Translations under genes and position numbers: made by a program
In this document: positions 1 to 8,635 of the stretch, piece after piece
Layout of the letters: each line of letters begins with the position of its first letter
Numbering within the stretch: the stretch's first letter is position 1
Notes under the pieces: model-generated
Database searches by the model: none
Told to the model about the DNA's origin: nothing
The model's input: only the letters and a program-made list of their open reading frames with translations
Source: Spirosoma aerolatum
GTDB taxonomy: Bacteria > Bacteroidota > Bacteroidia > Cytophagales > Spirosomataceae
DNA: 64,000 nt
Reading direction: 5' to 3'
Assembly (NCBI RefSeq): GCF_002056795.1
Contig: NZ_CP020104.1
Location: forward strand, 6,953,501-7,017,500

Positions 1-13
1 GCTCCGAAATCGG

Positions 14-1276
14 CTAGGGGTTCGGAGCCTGCTGAAAATTTGCCTTCTCTTTTTTGGCTGGCTTTGGCTTTTTGGCTGGCTTGGTGGTTGGCTCCCCTTG
101 CTGTTGCTGTTTGGCCTGGTCTGCTGGACTTACCTCGTCGTCGGATTCGTTGACAAACTCAACGTTATATTCTTGTTTAAAGAACTCCTTTTTTAGTTTT
201 CCCACTTTGGTGTGGATGTCTAAATCCATCGCCAGACGGTCTTTTTTGGAAATCTTGGCTTCTTCCTCAATGAACTCAAACTGTCCACCTTCCGCGTCGA
301 AGCCCTGGGCGATCAGCATGGCCACACCCTGTTCGTTGAGGTACGACAAGATATGATCCTGGTCGTCCTGGGTGATGTTGTCAGCTACCCGCTCGTGTAC
401 TTCGCCCTGGCTCTTACTGCTACCGTCCTGGGTGGTCATGGTCTGCCCAACGATGAGCTTGGACATGCCTTTGTCCAGGTAGTCAGCCAAACCAAAATAG
501 GTATCCTTCGCGCCAGTCTTGCCCGACGATTCAATAAACTCCACGCTACTGCCGTCCGGCATGGCTACCCAGGCCGAGCTACCCAGATTCGCCAGCGCCT
601 GTTCGACCTGCGTTTTTTGGGCAGGATCAAGCGGGTTATAGGTGCCTTTGCGAAGGGGTTGGCCAAAGAGTTCGTTGAAGGTTGCCCAGTCGCTCACGTC
701 CCCACGCTTGAGTAGGACCAGGGGAACCGCACTAATCAGTAGTCCTAAGTCATCTTCCTCCCCAACCGCCAGATATAAACTGGTATAGGGGGGTTGGCTG
801 TAGTCAATGCCCGTCTGATCGTACGGCGTGGCAACGACCAGGTGTTTGCTGGGAACCACGTGCGGACGGGGAACCAGGCTGGTCGTTTGTCCTACGAAGT
901 CAACACCTACTAGGCTATAGCCATAGAACCGGGCGTCCAGGATGTGTTTAAGCAGTTGCCGGAAAAAGCGTTTATGGGTTAACCTGGTAATGGCTTCGAC
1001 ATCTTCCCCATCCCGTTTAAAGACCAGCTTGGTTCGGGTGGTGGCTAGTCGTCGCTGTTCCATTACTGAACGCAGGTGTTCGTCCAGGGTGGCATCACTA
1101 TATATATTATAGAGTAGCCAGCGAACCGGATGGATAACCGACTCTGCCGATACGATGGCTTGCCGCCAGTTGTCGAGGGTTTTCCGGCTTCTGTCGATGG
1201 CTCTGATCTGAATCGAGCGGTCAACGATTTGCAGAGCCGTAGAAGCTTTTTGGGTTGTGCGTTTTGCCATAGCCAA
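14..1276 (-). CDS. Phage portal protein, DUF935 (Mu gp29-like)
   Basis: This 420-residue protein matches the DUF935 portal family of Mu-like phages, which form the twelve-subunit ring at the capsid vertex through which DNA is packaged and to which the tail joins. Family-like stretches include the N-terminal LDNWRQAI region, a central LLKRGDVSDWATFNELFGQP segment and the TMTTQDGSSKSQGEVH segment that resembles the portal stem/crown part. The C-terminus (from about residue 385) is a Lys/Pro/Gln-rich tail, probably disordered. It is the last visible gene of a leftward operon behind the terminase and gp36-like genes, 98 bases after the latter. Length is a little short for the family (about 420-520). 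Confidence 0.88.
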   Translation of the reverse strand: MAMAKRTTQKASTALQIVDRSIQIRAIDRSRKTLDNWRQAIVSAESVIHPVRWLLYNIYSDATLDEHLRSVMEQRRLATTRTKLVFKRDGEDVEAITRLTHKRFFRQLLKHILDARFYGYSLVGVDFVGQTTSLVPRPHVVPSKHLVVATPYDQTGIDYSQPPYTSLYLAVGEEDDLGLLISAVPLVLLKRGDVSDWATFNELFGQPLRKGTYNPLDPAQKTQVEQALANLGSSAWVAMPDGSSVEFIESSGKTGAKDTYFGLADYLDKGMSKLIVGQTMTTQDGSSKSQGEVHERVADNITQDDQDHILSYLNEQGVAMLIAQGFDAEGGQFEFIEEEAKISKKDRLAMDLDIHTKVGKLKKEFFKQEYNVEFVNESDDEVSPADQAKQQQQGEPTTKPAKKPKPAKKEKANFQQAPNP

Positions 1277-1374
1277 AATGGGCGATTTAAGACACGATCT
1301 ATCTTTGGTGATCGAATGGGCGCGGGAATAATTTGATTTTAGTTAACGAGCATTTAAACGGGCAAAATGGCACG

Positions 1375-1791
1375 TCAAACCAGTGTTGGTCGTCGGGGGG
1401 TGCTACCCCATCCGATTTCACTGCCTGTTGTGGCTGTGTCGTCAGGAATTGGAGCGGCTACACCGGGTAATTTAATTCGTCCATCGGCCAGCATTTCCAG
1501 TAGCTTTGCGGCCCGCTCACATGATTTGGTAATCTTGTCGGGAATCGTTTCAAGGGGCTGGTAGAGGTAGCAGATAGCAATCGTTTTAGCGATCTGAAGT
1601 AAAAGCGCATTTCGGTTTGCGCCCGTCTTCTCCAGTTCAGGCCGGATGTCATAGCGGCCTACCAAATGGCTTTCAATTTCGGATTCCGCCGTGACCAGGT
1701 GGGTCAGGATGATCGTATCATCGTAGCGGGTAATCATGTCCACGATCTCCGGCATGACCTGGGTCATCAGGTCGGCTTTTTGTAAAAACAT
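1375..1791 (-). CDS. gp36-like protein (DUF1320), head-tail connector candidate
   Basis: This 138-residue protein resembles the DUF1320/Mu gp36 family: an N-terminal helix (MTQVMPEIVDMITR), a middle segment predicting a helix with the ESEIESHLVGRYD motif, and a following long helix rich in Ala/Ile. Members sit between head and tail genes in Mu-like phages and probably act as head-completion or connector proteins. The start lies 5 bases downstream of the terminase large subunit stop, consistent with one transcript. The C-terminal 25 residues are Pro/Thr/Gly-rich and probably flexible. Function is inferred from family and position. Confidence 0.75.
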   Translation of the reverse strand: MFLQKADLMTQVMPEIVDMITRYDDTIILTHLVTAESEIESHLVGRYDIRPELEKTGANRNALLLQIAKTIAICYLYQPLETIPDKITKSCERAAKLLEMLADGRIKLPGVAAPIPDDTATTGSEIGWGSTPRRPTLV

Positions 1792-1796
1792 AATCG

Positions 1797-3356
1797 TTAG
1801 TATTTAGTGGTACGTCGGTTGCCTCCGCTGGTGGCAGGGGTAACGGTTCGGACTTTTTGATTGATGATGTAAATGCCGCCTTCGGTCGCATCGGGTGCGT
1901 CGTCATGCCCAGTGGGGAAGGATAGAAGTTGATCTTTCCAGTTGACAAAATGCTTGTTGCCTTTGAGTCGCTGGCTGATCCGAAAGCAACCCAGTTCAAA
2001 TAGGGGTTGCAGGTTGGCTTCGATCCGTCCGGCTTTGTCGGGCTTCTGGCGTTTGTCTACCTGGATCGGGAGCATATACCCACGGTTTTGCCCTTCGGTC
2101 TGGTATTCTTCGATGTGGCTATCCTGCATTAGACCGCCTTCGATGAAATGATAGATGATGCTGGCTCCTTCGCTCAGTAGCCATTCATGCATATCATAGT
2201 GCGCTTTTGCCATTGCGGTCTTAGTGGCCTGGGCAACCCAGCAATCCAATAGGTCGCGATACTTGCCCAGTGGCCCCAAAGCAACGATGGCCTTGTAGTC
2301 GTTCTTCTTGGTATCCTTCCAGGAGGGGTCATTGTAGGTAACAATAAACGGGTAGTGCGCCAGGGGCGGGGTTTTGATGTAGGTCATCCACTCGCTTTTT
2401 ATGACCTTGCCCGATACGATGAAAATATGGAAGAACTCGCGCTGGACCATTGCGTAACGAATCTTGCTCCATTTCTCTTCCAGCATCTTGCGGGTATACC
2501 GTTCTTTCCAGGCAGGTACACCCGCTTCACTCTGGTCCATCTGGTGGGTCTTGGGATTCTCCAGGGCATAGACCTTGCAGTGGTAAATGGCTGGTTTAAC
2601 CGGGTCGCCTTCTTCGACATCGCCTACCAGGTGCGCCAAAACGGACTTTCGGTGAATGCGGTTCCCTGCCACGATAAACCGGGCACCCAGGATAGAGAAA
2701 CAAGGGAATAGGGCACCTTCCACCCAGTTGACCGTCTTTTCGACCCGGTCTTCATTTTCAACCAGCTCATCGTCGTCTAAATCATCGACAACGCCAAGGT
2801 TAGGCCGTTTTTCGGCATTTCGTAATCCCCTGGGTGATTGCCCACGGCCTAGCGCCCAGAAGCCAGCGCCATCGCGGGTTGAAAATTCTCCTTCTGCCCA
2901 ATCGCCAAAACTGTACTGTTCACCATAATCATAGATATACCGCTCGTTGTGCTGGAGTTCGAGCTGTAAATCAATGAGCAGGCCAATAGCTTTATTCTGA
3001 TTTGAGGAGACAACGATCATACCGTCTAATTCCTCGTTGGCCTTCAGAAATAGCGGAATCAGGACATCGGCAAATACCGATTTGGAGTGTTCGCGCGGCC
3101 ATTCCAGCACGGCGAAAATATTTTTATCGGCAATGATCCGTTTAGCGGCCTGTTTATGAAACCAGCCAAATGGAGCCGTACAGTAATGCGGTAAATAATA
3201 TTGGCAGAACTGAATGAAATCACCTCGAAGCCGCTCTTTTCGGGCCTCTTTAACGGCGGATGGCTCGTTGATCGGAACATCAGACGTTTTCTTGCTAATG
3301 ACCTTTGTCCGGGCATCAATATACTCCTGGAAGGCTTTTTTCTCCTGGGCTGTCAT
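1797..3356 (-). CDS. Phage terminase large subunit
   Basis: This 519-residue protein is the DNA-packaging motor: an N-terminal ATPase and a C-terminal RNase H-like nuclease. A deviant Walker A (PREHSKS, residues 87-93) follows the adenine-binding region, and a Walker B-like LGVVDDLDDD lies at residues 187-196. The nuclease domain begins near YNDPSW (residues 341-346, acidic D343) and ends with a GHDDAPDA segment near the C-terminus that supplies further metal-binding acids. The start overlaps the stop of the upstream small subunit gene by ATGA, suggesting translational coupling. Length fits the family. Confidence 0.92.
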   Translation of the reverse strand: MTAQEKKAFQEYIDARTKVISKKTSDVPINEPSAVKEARKERLRGDFIQFCQYYLPHYCTAPFGWFHKQAAKRIIADKNIFAVLEWPREHSKSVFADVLIPLFLKANEELDGMIVVSSNQNKAIGLLIDLQLELQHNERYIYDYGEQYSFGDWAEGEFSTRDGAGFWALGRGQSPRGLRNAEKRPNLGVVDDLDDDELVENEDRVEKTVNWVEGALFPCFSILGARFIVAGNRIHRKSVLAHLVGDVEEGDPVKPAIYHCKVYALENPKTHQMDQSEAGVPAWKERYTRKMLEEKWSKIRYAMVQREFFHIFIVSGKVIKSEWMTYIKTPPLAHYPFIVTYNDPSWKDTKKNDYKAIVALGPLGKYRDLLDCWVAQATKTAMAKAHYDMHEWLLSEGASIIYHFIEGGLMQDSHIEEYQTEGQNRGYMLPIQVDKRQKPDKAGRIEANLQPLFELGCFRISQRLKGNKHFVNWKDQLLSFPTGHDDAPDATEGGIYIINQKVRTVTPATSGGNRRTTKY

Positions 3357-3814
3357 ACCGTCATGGTTTCTCGTTTCGTGTTCAGAAAATCGTCGGTATG
3401 CGGAACCAGCGCCTTGGCTAAATCCGGGTCTTTCGATGCCAGGTATTCTAGCAGCTCACGGATAACCGTTACCACGTTTGCCCAGGATAGTTCCTTGCCT
3501 TTGACGGTAGCGAATAGTTTGGACAACCCATCGACTTCGCCTTTGTCGATCAGCTTCAGTTTGCCAGCACTCCGGTATTCTTCCGTTAGCTGGCGAAGGG
3601 CTTCAAGCTGGTAGTCGATTAGAAACAGAACGTTGTCCTGGATGGTCTTTTTGATAGCCATGCCGCTGGCTCGTTCATCCCGCCATCCCCCCTTTGTTAC
3701 CCAGTTGGAAACGGTCGTTTCGGACACGTCGAGCGTACGGGCAATCTCAACGTTGGGCACGTTGAGCATAAACAGCGCCTTGCCAGCGCCCATGATTTTT
3801 TCCTGATTGCTCAT
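3353..3814 (-). CDS. Putative terminase small subunit with helix-turn-helix
   Basis: This 153-residue protein has an N-terminal helix-turn-helix of the type used for packaging-site recognition: NVEIARTLDVSETTVSNW, residues about 20-37, followed by the KGGWRDER turn typical of terminase small subunits. The remainder is helical and could oligomerise. It is first in the leftward operon and overlaps the large subunit start by four bases. A DNA-binding regulator is the alternative, but HTH plus immediate coupling to the large subunit favours the packaging role. Confidence 0.8.
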   Translation of the reverse strand: MSNQEKIMGAGKALFMLNVPNVEIARTLDVSETTVSNWVTKGGWRDERASGMAIKKTIQDNVLFLIDYQLEALRQLTEEYRSAGKLKLIDKGEVDGLSKLFATVKGKELSWANVVTVIRELLEYLASKDPDLAKALVPHTDDFLNTKRETMTV

Positions 3815-3886
3815 TGATCGTACGGTGGTTGGCCTTGTAAGCCACGATCAAAGTTGCCGCAAACCCCTGATTTCAAAAAAATGATG

Positions 3887-3943
3887 TTTACCAGGTTCCC
3901 GGTTTTCGGGTACGTGGTTCCCGGATTTCGGGAACCTGGTAAA
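3887..3943. promoter_or_regulatory. Perfect 15-bp inverted repeat in the divergent promoter gap
   Basis: Arms 3887-3901 and 3929-3943 are exact reverse complements (arm TTTACCAGGTTCCCG) around a 27-base spacer. Inside it, a 17-base unit (3894-3910) is repeated once with one mismatch (3916-3932), 22 bases apart, and 3916-3936 can form its own 8-bp hairpin. The element lies between the divergent terminase and protease genes. Two or three GGTTCCCGG half-sites facing a central axis suggest an operator, though an RNA hairpin or packaging-site recognition element is also possible. Confidence 0.6.
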
Positions 3944-4041
3944 GCGACTTTTGCGCGGCACAAAAAGCCCCCCCAATTTTCGGTCACTAAAACGAGCCGA
4001 GGCCATGAGAGCTAGGTAGCGTAACCACCGTACACTATACT

Positions 4042-5028
4042 ATGAGTAAGCCCAAGTCCGAAGAAAAAACCTACACCTACGTCATTAGTGACGAATCGGT
4101 GAATGCGTATGGTTTCCGGGTTTCGACCGCAGGCATTGATATTTCTGCCTTCGAAAAAAATCCGGTTATGCTGTATATGCACATCAGGGGAAAGCTTTAC
4201 GGGACTTGGGCTAATCTCAGAAAAGAAGACGGTAAACTACTGGCCGATGCAGTATTCGATGAGGAGGATACAGACCCGGAAGTTCAGTCCATTATTGGAA
4301 AAGCCAAGCGCGGGGTTCTGAAAGCCGCCAGCGCCGGGCTTGACATCCGGGATGTTGATTATGGTCCTGATGAAATCCGGGTCGCTACCGAATCGATTCT
4401 TGAAGAAATCTCCCTGGTGGACATTCCCGGTAATCGCAATGCGATCCGGCTTTATGCCAATGGCTGTCCCCTGGAAGGTGACGATTTGAAAAATCGCATC
4501 GCTCAACTATCGGCTCCCAAGCTAACTACGCACGAGTTACAACCAAACACCCCCGTACAAATGGAGTTAAAACGTACAGCGGTCAAACTGGGTTTACCCG
4601 AAACCGCCACAGAGTCCGAAGTTGAAGCGGCTCTGGATCAACTTGCCCAGGAGAAGGGCTTTAAGAAAAAGTTCGAAGACCTGGAGGGCCAGATGAAGCT
4701 GGCTAGAACGCAGGAGCGTGACCAGCTCATCAATGACGCCATTTCGGACAAGCGGATCACAGCGGATCAGAAGCCTACCTACGAAGCTCTGTTTGATGCC
4801 AATCACGAAGCGGCTAAAGTGGCCCTGGCTAAAATCGCCAAACCTGTCGATCTGAATGCCTTTGTGACGGGTAGTGTCACCCTGGCGGCCAGCCTGAGCA
4901 AAGAAGACCTGGTAAAGCTCTACGATCAGAAAGATAAGGATGGCTCGATGGCTCGCCTGAAGGCTGAAAATCCGGCTGAATATTCCCGACTGTTTGAGGC
5001 CAAATGGAACCGCAAACCGTCTGCCTAG
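4042..5028 (+). CDS. Prohead protease with C-terminal scaffold domain
   Basis: This 328-residue protein combines an N-terminal prohead protease fold (residues 1-150) with a helical, charged scaffold-like part (about 175-328). The protease region shows the expected His in NPVMLYMH (H47) and the downstream ISLVDIPGN motif; S97 or S124 are candidate nucleophile positions. Family members cleave scaffold and capsid during maturation. The scaffold half is rich in Lys/Glu/Ala and contains a possible coiled coil near residues 205-235. It is first in the rightward operon and precedes the capsid gene, which is the usual order. Confidence 0.85.
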   Translation: MSKPKSEEKTYTYVISDESVNAYGFRVSTAGIDISAFEKNPVMLYMHIRGKLYGTWANLRKEDGKLLADAVFDEEDTDPEVQSIIGKAKRGVLKAASAGLDIRDVDYGPDEIRVATESILEEISLVDIPGNRNAIRLYANGCPLEGDDLKNRIAQLSAPKLTTHELQPNTPVQMELKRTAVKLGLPETATESEVEAALDQLAQEKGFKKKFEDLEGQMKLARTQERDQLINDAISDKRITADQKPTYEALFDANHEAAKVALAKIAKPVDLNAFVTGSVTLAASLSKEDLVKLYDQKDKDGSMARLKAENPAEYSRLFEAKWNRKPSA

Positions 5029-5060
5029 TATAACCATCGAACCGACTGGCTGATGCTGAA

Positions 5061-5086
5061 CCAGGGCTGGAGTCTTCCAGCCCTGG
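5061..5086 (+). other. 11-bp perfect hairpin between protease and capsid genes
   Basis: Arms 5061-5071 and 5076-5086 pair perfectly around a GTCT loop. No T-run follows, so it is unlikely to be a strong intrinsic terminator. Lying 53 bases before the capsid start, it may stabilise or process the mRNA so that capsid is made in excess over protease. This role is inferred. Confidence 0.55.
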
Positions 5087-5139
5087 CACCATAACCCGGT
5101 TCAGGCTCTTACCCGTACCACTGTAACTATACTTTTTAA

Positions 5140-6051
5140 ATGGCACTTGAAAAAGAAATCTGGCGGACCGACATCGTTAGTAACCTGTATAAGGACAACG
5201 ATTTCATGAAATACGCCACCATTGCCGATCAATACGTATTGGCTGGTAAAGTTGTTCACATCCCCAACGCCAATTCAGCGTCCGGGGTCGTTAAAAACCG
5301 TTCCTCGCTTCCGGCTTCGGTGACCAAGCGGACGGACATCGACGTGACCTATGCACTCGATGAGTACACCACCAACCCGGTTCTGATTCCCAATATCGAT
5401 GACATTCAACTGTCGTATGATAAGCGTCAGTCGGTTATGCAGGAAGACCGGGCGGCTTTAAACCAACTGGTGGCCGAATGGATGCTTCGTTCCTGGGCAC
5501 CCACGGTAGCGGCTCAGTATCTCCGCACGACGGGTGCGGCTGTAGTAGGTGCGGCCAATGGCGCAACGGGCAACCGGAAGGGGTTGACCAAAGAAGACGT
5601 TCGTAAGGCGCGAACCAAGCTTAACAAACAGAATGCTCCCAAAGATGGCCGGGTGGCGCTGATCCCTTCGGACCAGATGGACTTTCTACTGTCGGATTCG
5701 GATTTGCTGAAGCGGGATTATGCGGGTGAAATCGACATGAAGGGCGGAGTGATCTCGCGGCTGTTCGGCTTCGAGCTGTTGGAGCGTTCGACCGTACTGG
5801 AGTACGATAACGCGACTACGCCCGTTGTGCAAGACCCTGGCGCGTCTGGTGCAGCGGCCAATAACCAGGCGGCTTTGTTCTGGCATCCCTTTGCTGTAGA
5901 ACGGGCGCTGGGCACGGTTGATATTTTCTCGCACGAAGGAGCGCCTACCTACTACGGGGATATTCTTTCCTTTCTGTTAATGGCGGGTGGTCGTCAGCGC
6001 CGGAATGACGGGGCTGGTATCGTTGCGGTCATTGAAGCGGCCTCGGCTTAG
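5140..6051 (+). CDS. Phage major capsid protein
   Basis: This 303-residue protein follows the protease/scaffold gene, and its length fits a HK97-fold coat subunit. The N-terminal part has the extended SSLPASVTKRTDIDVTYALDEYTTNP segment and the C-terminal half has LIPSDQMDFLLSD followed by a conserved-looking ISRLFGFELLERS strand, as in many coat proteins of this group. It ends in an Ala-rich tail. A strong intrinsic terminator lies just after the stop codon, which would separate high-level capsid expression from the tail operon. Confidence 0.85.
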   Translation: MALEKEIWRTDIVSNLYKDNDFMKYATIADQYVLAGKVVHIPNANSASGVVKNRSSLPASVTKRTDIDVTYALDEYTTNPVLIPNIDDIQLSYDKRQSVMQEDRAALNQLVAEWMLRSWAPTVAAQYLRTTGAAVVGAANGATGNRKGLTKEDVRKARTKLNKQNAPKDGRVALIPSDQMDFLLSDSDLLKRDYAGEIDMKGGVISRLFGFELLERSTVLEYDNATTPVVQDPGASGAAANNQAALFWHPFAVERALGTVDIFSHEGAPTYYGDILSFLLMAGGRQRRNDGAGIVAVIEAASA

Positions 6052-6076
6052 TCTGGATTCCTCTAACGTATAACAT

Positions 6077-6128
6077 AGCCCGTTTGCTGCTCTTCGCGTC
6101 ACGCAGTAGGGCGGCAAACGGGCTTTTT
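6077..6128 (+). terminator. Intrinsic terminator after the capsid gene
   Basis: Arms 6077-6087 and 6114-6124 pair over 11 bases and are followed by TTTTT. The 26-base interior contains further short pairing. It sits between the capsid stop and the tail sheath start, so the tail operon probably needs read-through or its own promoter. Confidence 0.75.
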
Positions 6129-6142
6129 AACTCAAAACAAAC

Positions 6143-7327
6143 ATGGGATTACCTAACGTTTCGATAGAATATCAGAACGGCAATTTGGGGCTGGTGGCGT
6201 CGGCGGATGACCGGGTGATAGCTATTGTTTTCAATGGCTACGCGCAGGACTCCCCGCCTTTTGTCGTGTACTCGTACGCGGACTTCCTGGGTAAACGGGC
6301 GTTGCTACTTGCGGATATAGGCGCACCGCTCAATGTTTACATTCAGAACGAGGTCGCTGATTTTTACCAGGAGGCCGGGGACGGTCGGGAGCTTTGGATC
6401 AAGACCGTAGCCCCAGAAATGACCACGGCACAGATTTTTACCGTGGGCGCCATCGAACAGCTCATGCAACTTTCAGGTGGTCGGATCAATGTTATCGGGG
6501 TGTCCCGGAAACTGGAAACGACACCTGGCACGATCACCCGAACGGGCGGCATCGATGCGGACATTGTTGCCGGGCTTGACGAAGCGCAGGCCAAAGCGGT
6601 CGCAATGGCTGATCTGCATATGCCATTCCGGGTCATTGTCGATGGTCGTTATGCGGCTGCTGATCTGTCTACCCTGGCTGATCTGAAGGGTATGAGCTAC
6701 AACCGGGTTGCGGTGTGCATCGGTAGCAAGGGTGGGGCAAGTGGCTCAAATGCCGCCATCGGCCTGGTTATGGGTCGAATCGCTGGCAGTCCGGTGAACC
6801 GCAACTTAGGCCGGGTGCGGTCGGGGGCGGTTGGTGTGGATGCCGGATACTTCAGCAACAACACAGCGGTATCGACGTTCGCGCCTGGACAGCTTGACGC
6901 CATCCACAATAAGGGGTACATCTTCCTTCGCAAGTTCGCCAACAAAGCGGGCTACTACTGGAACGATGACCACATGGCCTGTCCTGATACGGATGACTAT
7001 TTCAGTCTGGCAAACGGTCGGACAATTGATAAGGTCGCGCGGTTGGCTTATGCCACGTTCGTGGAAGAATTGGGCGATGAGGTTTTGGTCGATGAGGTTA
7101 CAGGGAAAATCCTTCCAACGCAGGTGAAGACCTACCAAACCAAAATTGAACGAGCAATTACCCTTCAGATGAAGGCAAGCGGGGAAATTTCAGGTGTGAA
7201 GGCGTTTGTTGATCCGGCTCAGGACATCATTGCTACATCAATGCTGGTCATTGACCTTCGGGTAACACCAATGGGCACCAACCGGGCTATCAAAGTGAAA
7301 CTAGGACTTTATAACCCCAACGCGTAA
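6143..7327 (+). CDS. Contractile tail sheath protein (DUF2586-like)
   Basis: This 394-residue protein resembles the DUF2586 family of sheath proteins found in contractile-tailed phages of Bacteroidota. Features include the N-terminal MGLPNVSIEY, which resembles a strand-exchanging linker, and the C-terminal VIDLRVTPMGTNRAIKVKLGL region resembling a sheath core domain. It is followed after two bases by the tube gene, the standard sheath-tube pair of contractile systems. The sheath forms the outer cylinder that shortens and drives the tube through the host envelope. Confidence 0.85.
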   Translation: MGLPNVSIEYQNGNLGLVASADDRVIAIVFNGYAQDSPPFVVYSYADFLGKRALLLADIGAPLNVYIQNEVADFYQEAGDGRELWIKTVAPEMTTAQIFTVGAIEQLMQLSGGRINVIGVSRKLETTPGTITRTGGIDADIVAGLDEAQAKAVAMADLHMPFRVIVDGRYAAADLSTLADLKGMSYNRVAVCIGSKGGASGSNAAIGLVMGRIAGSPVNRNLGRVRSGAVGVDAGYFSNNTAVSTFAPGQLDAIHNKGYIFLRKFANKAGYYWNDDHMACPDTDDYFSLANGRTIDKVARLAYATFVEELGDEVLVDEVTGKILPTQVKTYQTKIERAITLQMKASGEISGVKAFVDPAQDIIATSMLVIDLRVTPMGTNRAIKVKLGLYNPNA

Positions 7328-7329
7328 AC

Positions 7330-7749
7330 ATGGCACAACAATTTAATACCAAGCAATATTCGTGGTCACAGGTCGATATTCAGATTGGGAATCGACTGTT
7401 GACGGGTGCCCGTGGTCTATCCTACACCTCCAGTCAGGAAAAAGAGCCAGTGTATGGTAAGGGCGATGAGCCGCAAGCCATCCAGCGGGGCAATAAGGCG
7501 TATCGGGGTGAACTGATGTTGTTGCAAAGTGAACTGGAGCTTCTGGTTTCCAATGCCCCCAACAAAGACCTCAACGATTATCGTGATCTCAGCTTGGTGG
7601 TGGCCTATCGCCAGGAAGACGGAACGGTGGTGACGGATGCCATTGTGGGCGCTGAGTTTACCGAGCTTGAAAAGGCACTTCGCCAAAATGATAAGTTCAT
7701 GGAAGTGACCTTGCCTTTTCTTTTTCTCAAAGTCCAATACGACATCTAA
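7330..7749 (+). CDS. Tail tube protein
   Basis: This 139-residue protein follows the sheath gene after two bases. Its composition (beta strands, YSWSQVDIQIGNRLL at the start, a GELMLLQSELELL helix in the middle, strands with VVTDAIVGAEFTE toward the end) fits the small beta-barrel of tail tube subunits, which stack as hexameric rings inside the sheath. Position and length support the call; a detailed family match was not possible by eye. Confidence 0.8.
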   Translation: MAQQFNTKQYSWSQVDIQIGNRLLTGARGLSYTSSQEKEPVYGKGDEPQAIQRGNKAYRGELMLLQSELELLVSNAPNKDLNDYRDLSLVVAYRQEDGTVVTDAIVGAEFTELEKALRQNDKFMEVTLPFLFLKVQYDI

Positions 7750-8136
7750 ATGAAAGACTTCCTGATTAAGCTCACCGGGCTGGATGGACTTACCCTAGAT
7801 CATGTCATGGTTACTTTTTTCAGTCTTATCGGGGCATTGCTTTCGACCAAGAATGATGTTGGAATGCCCTTTTTGGTTCGCGCATTGAATACGCTGGCGG
7901 GTTTCGTATTAGCCAGTCTGATTGGCTATATCCTGTTAGAGCGGGCTGTGTTACCGTTTTTGTCGTCTGGAATATCCTATCTGGTTGGAAGCTTCGGCTA
8001 TCATATTATGAATGTGTTTCTGACGGCTCTGAAAATGGCTGAGATTGATCCATTCTCAACGGCAGGTAAGGTTATTAACCTGATCTGGTCGTGGAAACTT
8101 CCATCGTTCAAAAAGTCCAGCAATGATCAATCGTGA
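7750..8136 (+). CDS. Putative holin / small membrane protein
   Basis: This 128-residue protein has about three hydrophobic segments: near residues 18-34 (MVTFFSLIGALLS), 44-65 (NTLAGFVLASLIGYILLE) and 70-95. It ends in a Lys/Ser-rich cytoplasmic-type tail. It starts directly after the tube stop and overlaps the endolysin gene by 14 bases. A membrane protein coupled to an endolysin is most simply a holin that releases or activates it. Lysis genes inside the tail operon are unusual for Mu itself. Confidence 0.65.
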   Translation: MKDFLIKLTGLDGLTLDHVMVTFFSLIGALLSTKNDVGMPFLVRALNTLAGFVLASLIGYILLERAVLPFLSSGISYLVGSFGYHIMNVFLTALKMAEIDPFSTAGKVINLIWSWKLPSFKKSSNDQS

Positions 8137-8590
8137 TATAAAGCTATGCGTCCCACGCTTGCAACAGGCGTGGGCGCATCTGCTGGCTACCTGGACACTG
8201 GCCTATCCAAACGGCCCCAAAATCATCCTGGTCGAAACCTACCGTTCGCCAGCGGTGCAACTGGCCTACTACGCTCAGGGACGCCAGCAACTCGCCAGCG
8301 TCAACCGCCTTCGGGCTAATGTCGGCCTACCCGCGATTTCGGCGGCTGAGAACAAACGCCGGATCACCAACGCGAAGCCAGGGCAATCGAAACACCAGGT
8401 AAGCCCCTCGAAAGCCTTTGACATTGGCTTTACGCTGAATGGGCAAATGGTGTGGGATGAAGTCAACTATAACCGGGCGGCTCAAATCGTTCGGGCGGCT
8501 TTCCCGGATGTAATCTGGGGGGCTGATTGGGATGGCGATGGTCAGACGACCGATGAACGGCTGGTAGATCGCCCTCATTTCGAAGTGTAA
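8123..8590 (+). CDS. Endolysin, M15-family peptidoglycan peptidase
   Basis: This 155-residue protein has the metal-binding pattern of M15 (VanY/L-alanyl-D-glutamate peptidase) enzymes: SKHQ (H91), AFDIGF (D100) and the C-terminal DRPHFEV (H152). An upstream YRSP motif at residues 40-43 is also typical. The insert between H91 and D100 is about two residues longer than in the simplest SxHxxGxAxD form. Members cleave peptide cross-bridges of peptidoglycan during lysis. There is no signal peptide, consistent with export through a holin encoded just upstream. Confidence 0.85.
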   Translation: MINRDIKLCVPRLQQAWAHLLATWTLAYPNGPKIILVETYRSPAVQLAYYAQGRQQLASVNRLRANVGLPAISAAENKRRITNAKPGQSKHQVSPSKAFDIGFTLNGQMVWDEVNYNRAAQIVRAAFPDVIWGADWDGDGQTTDERLVDRPHFEV

Positions 8591-8635
8591 AAGCCTCGTT
8601 AAATAGCATTTAAACACCCTTTTTATAAACTCCCT

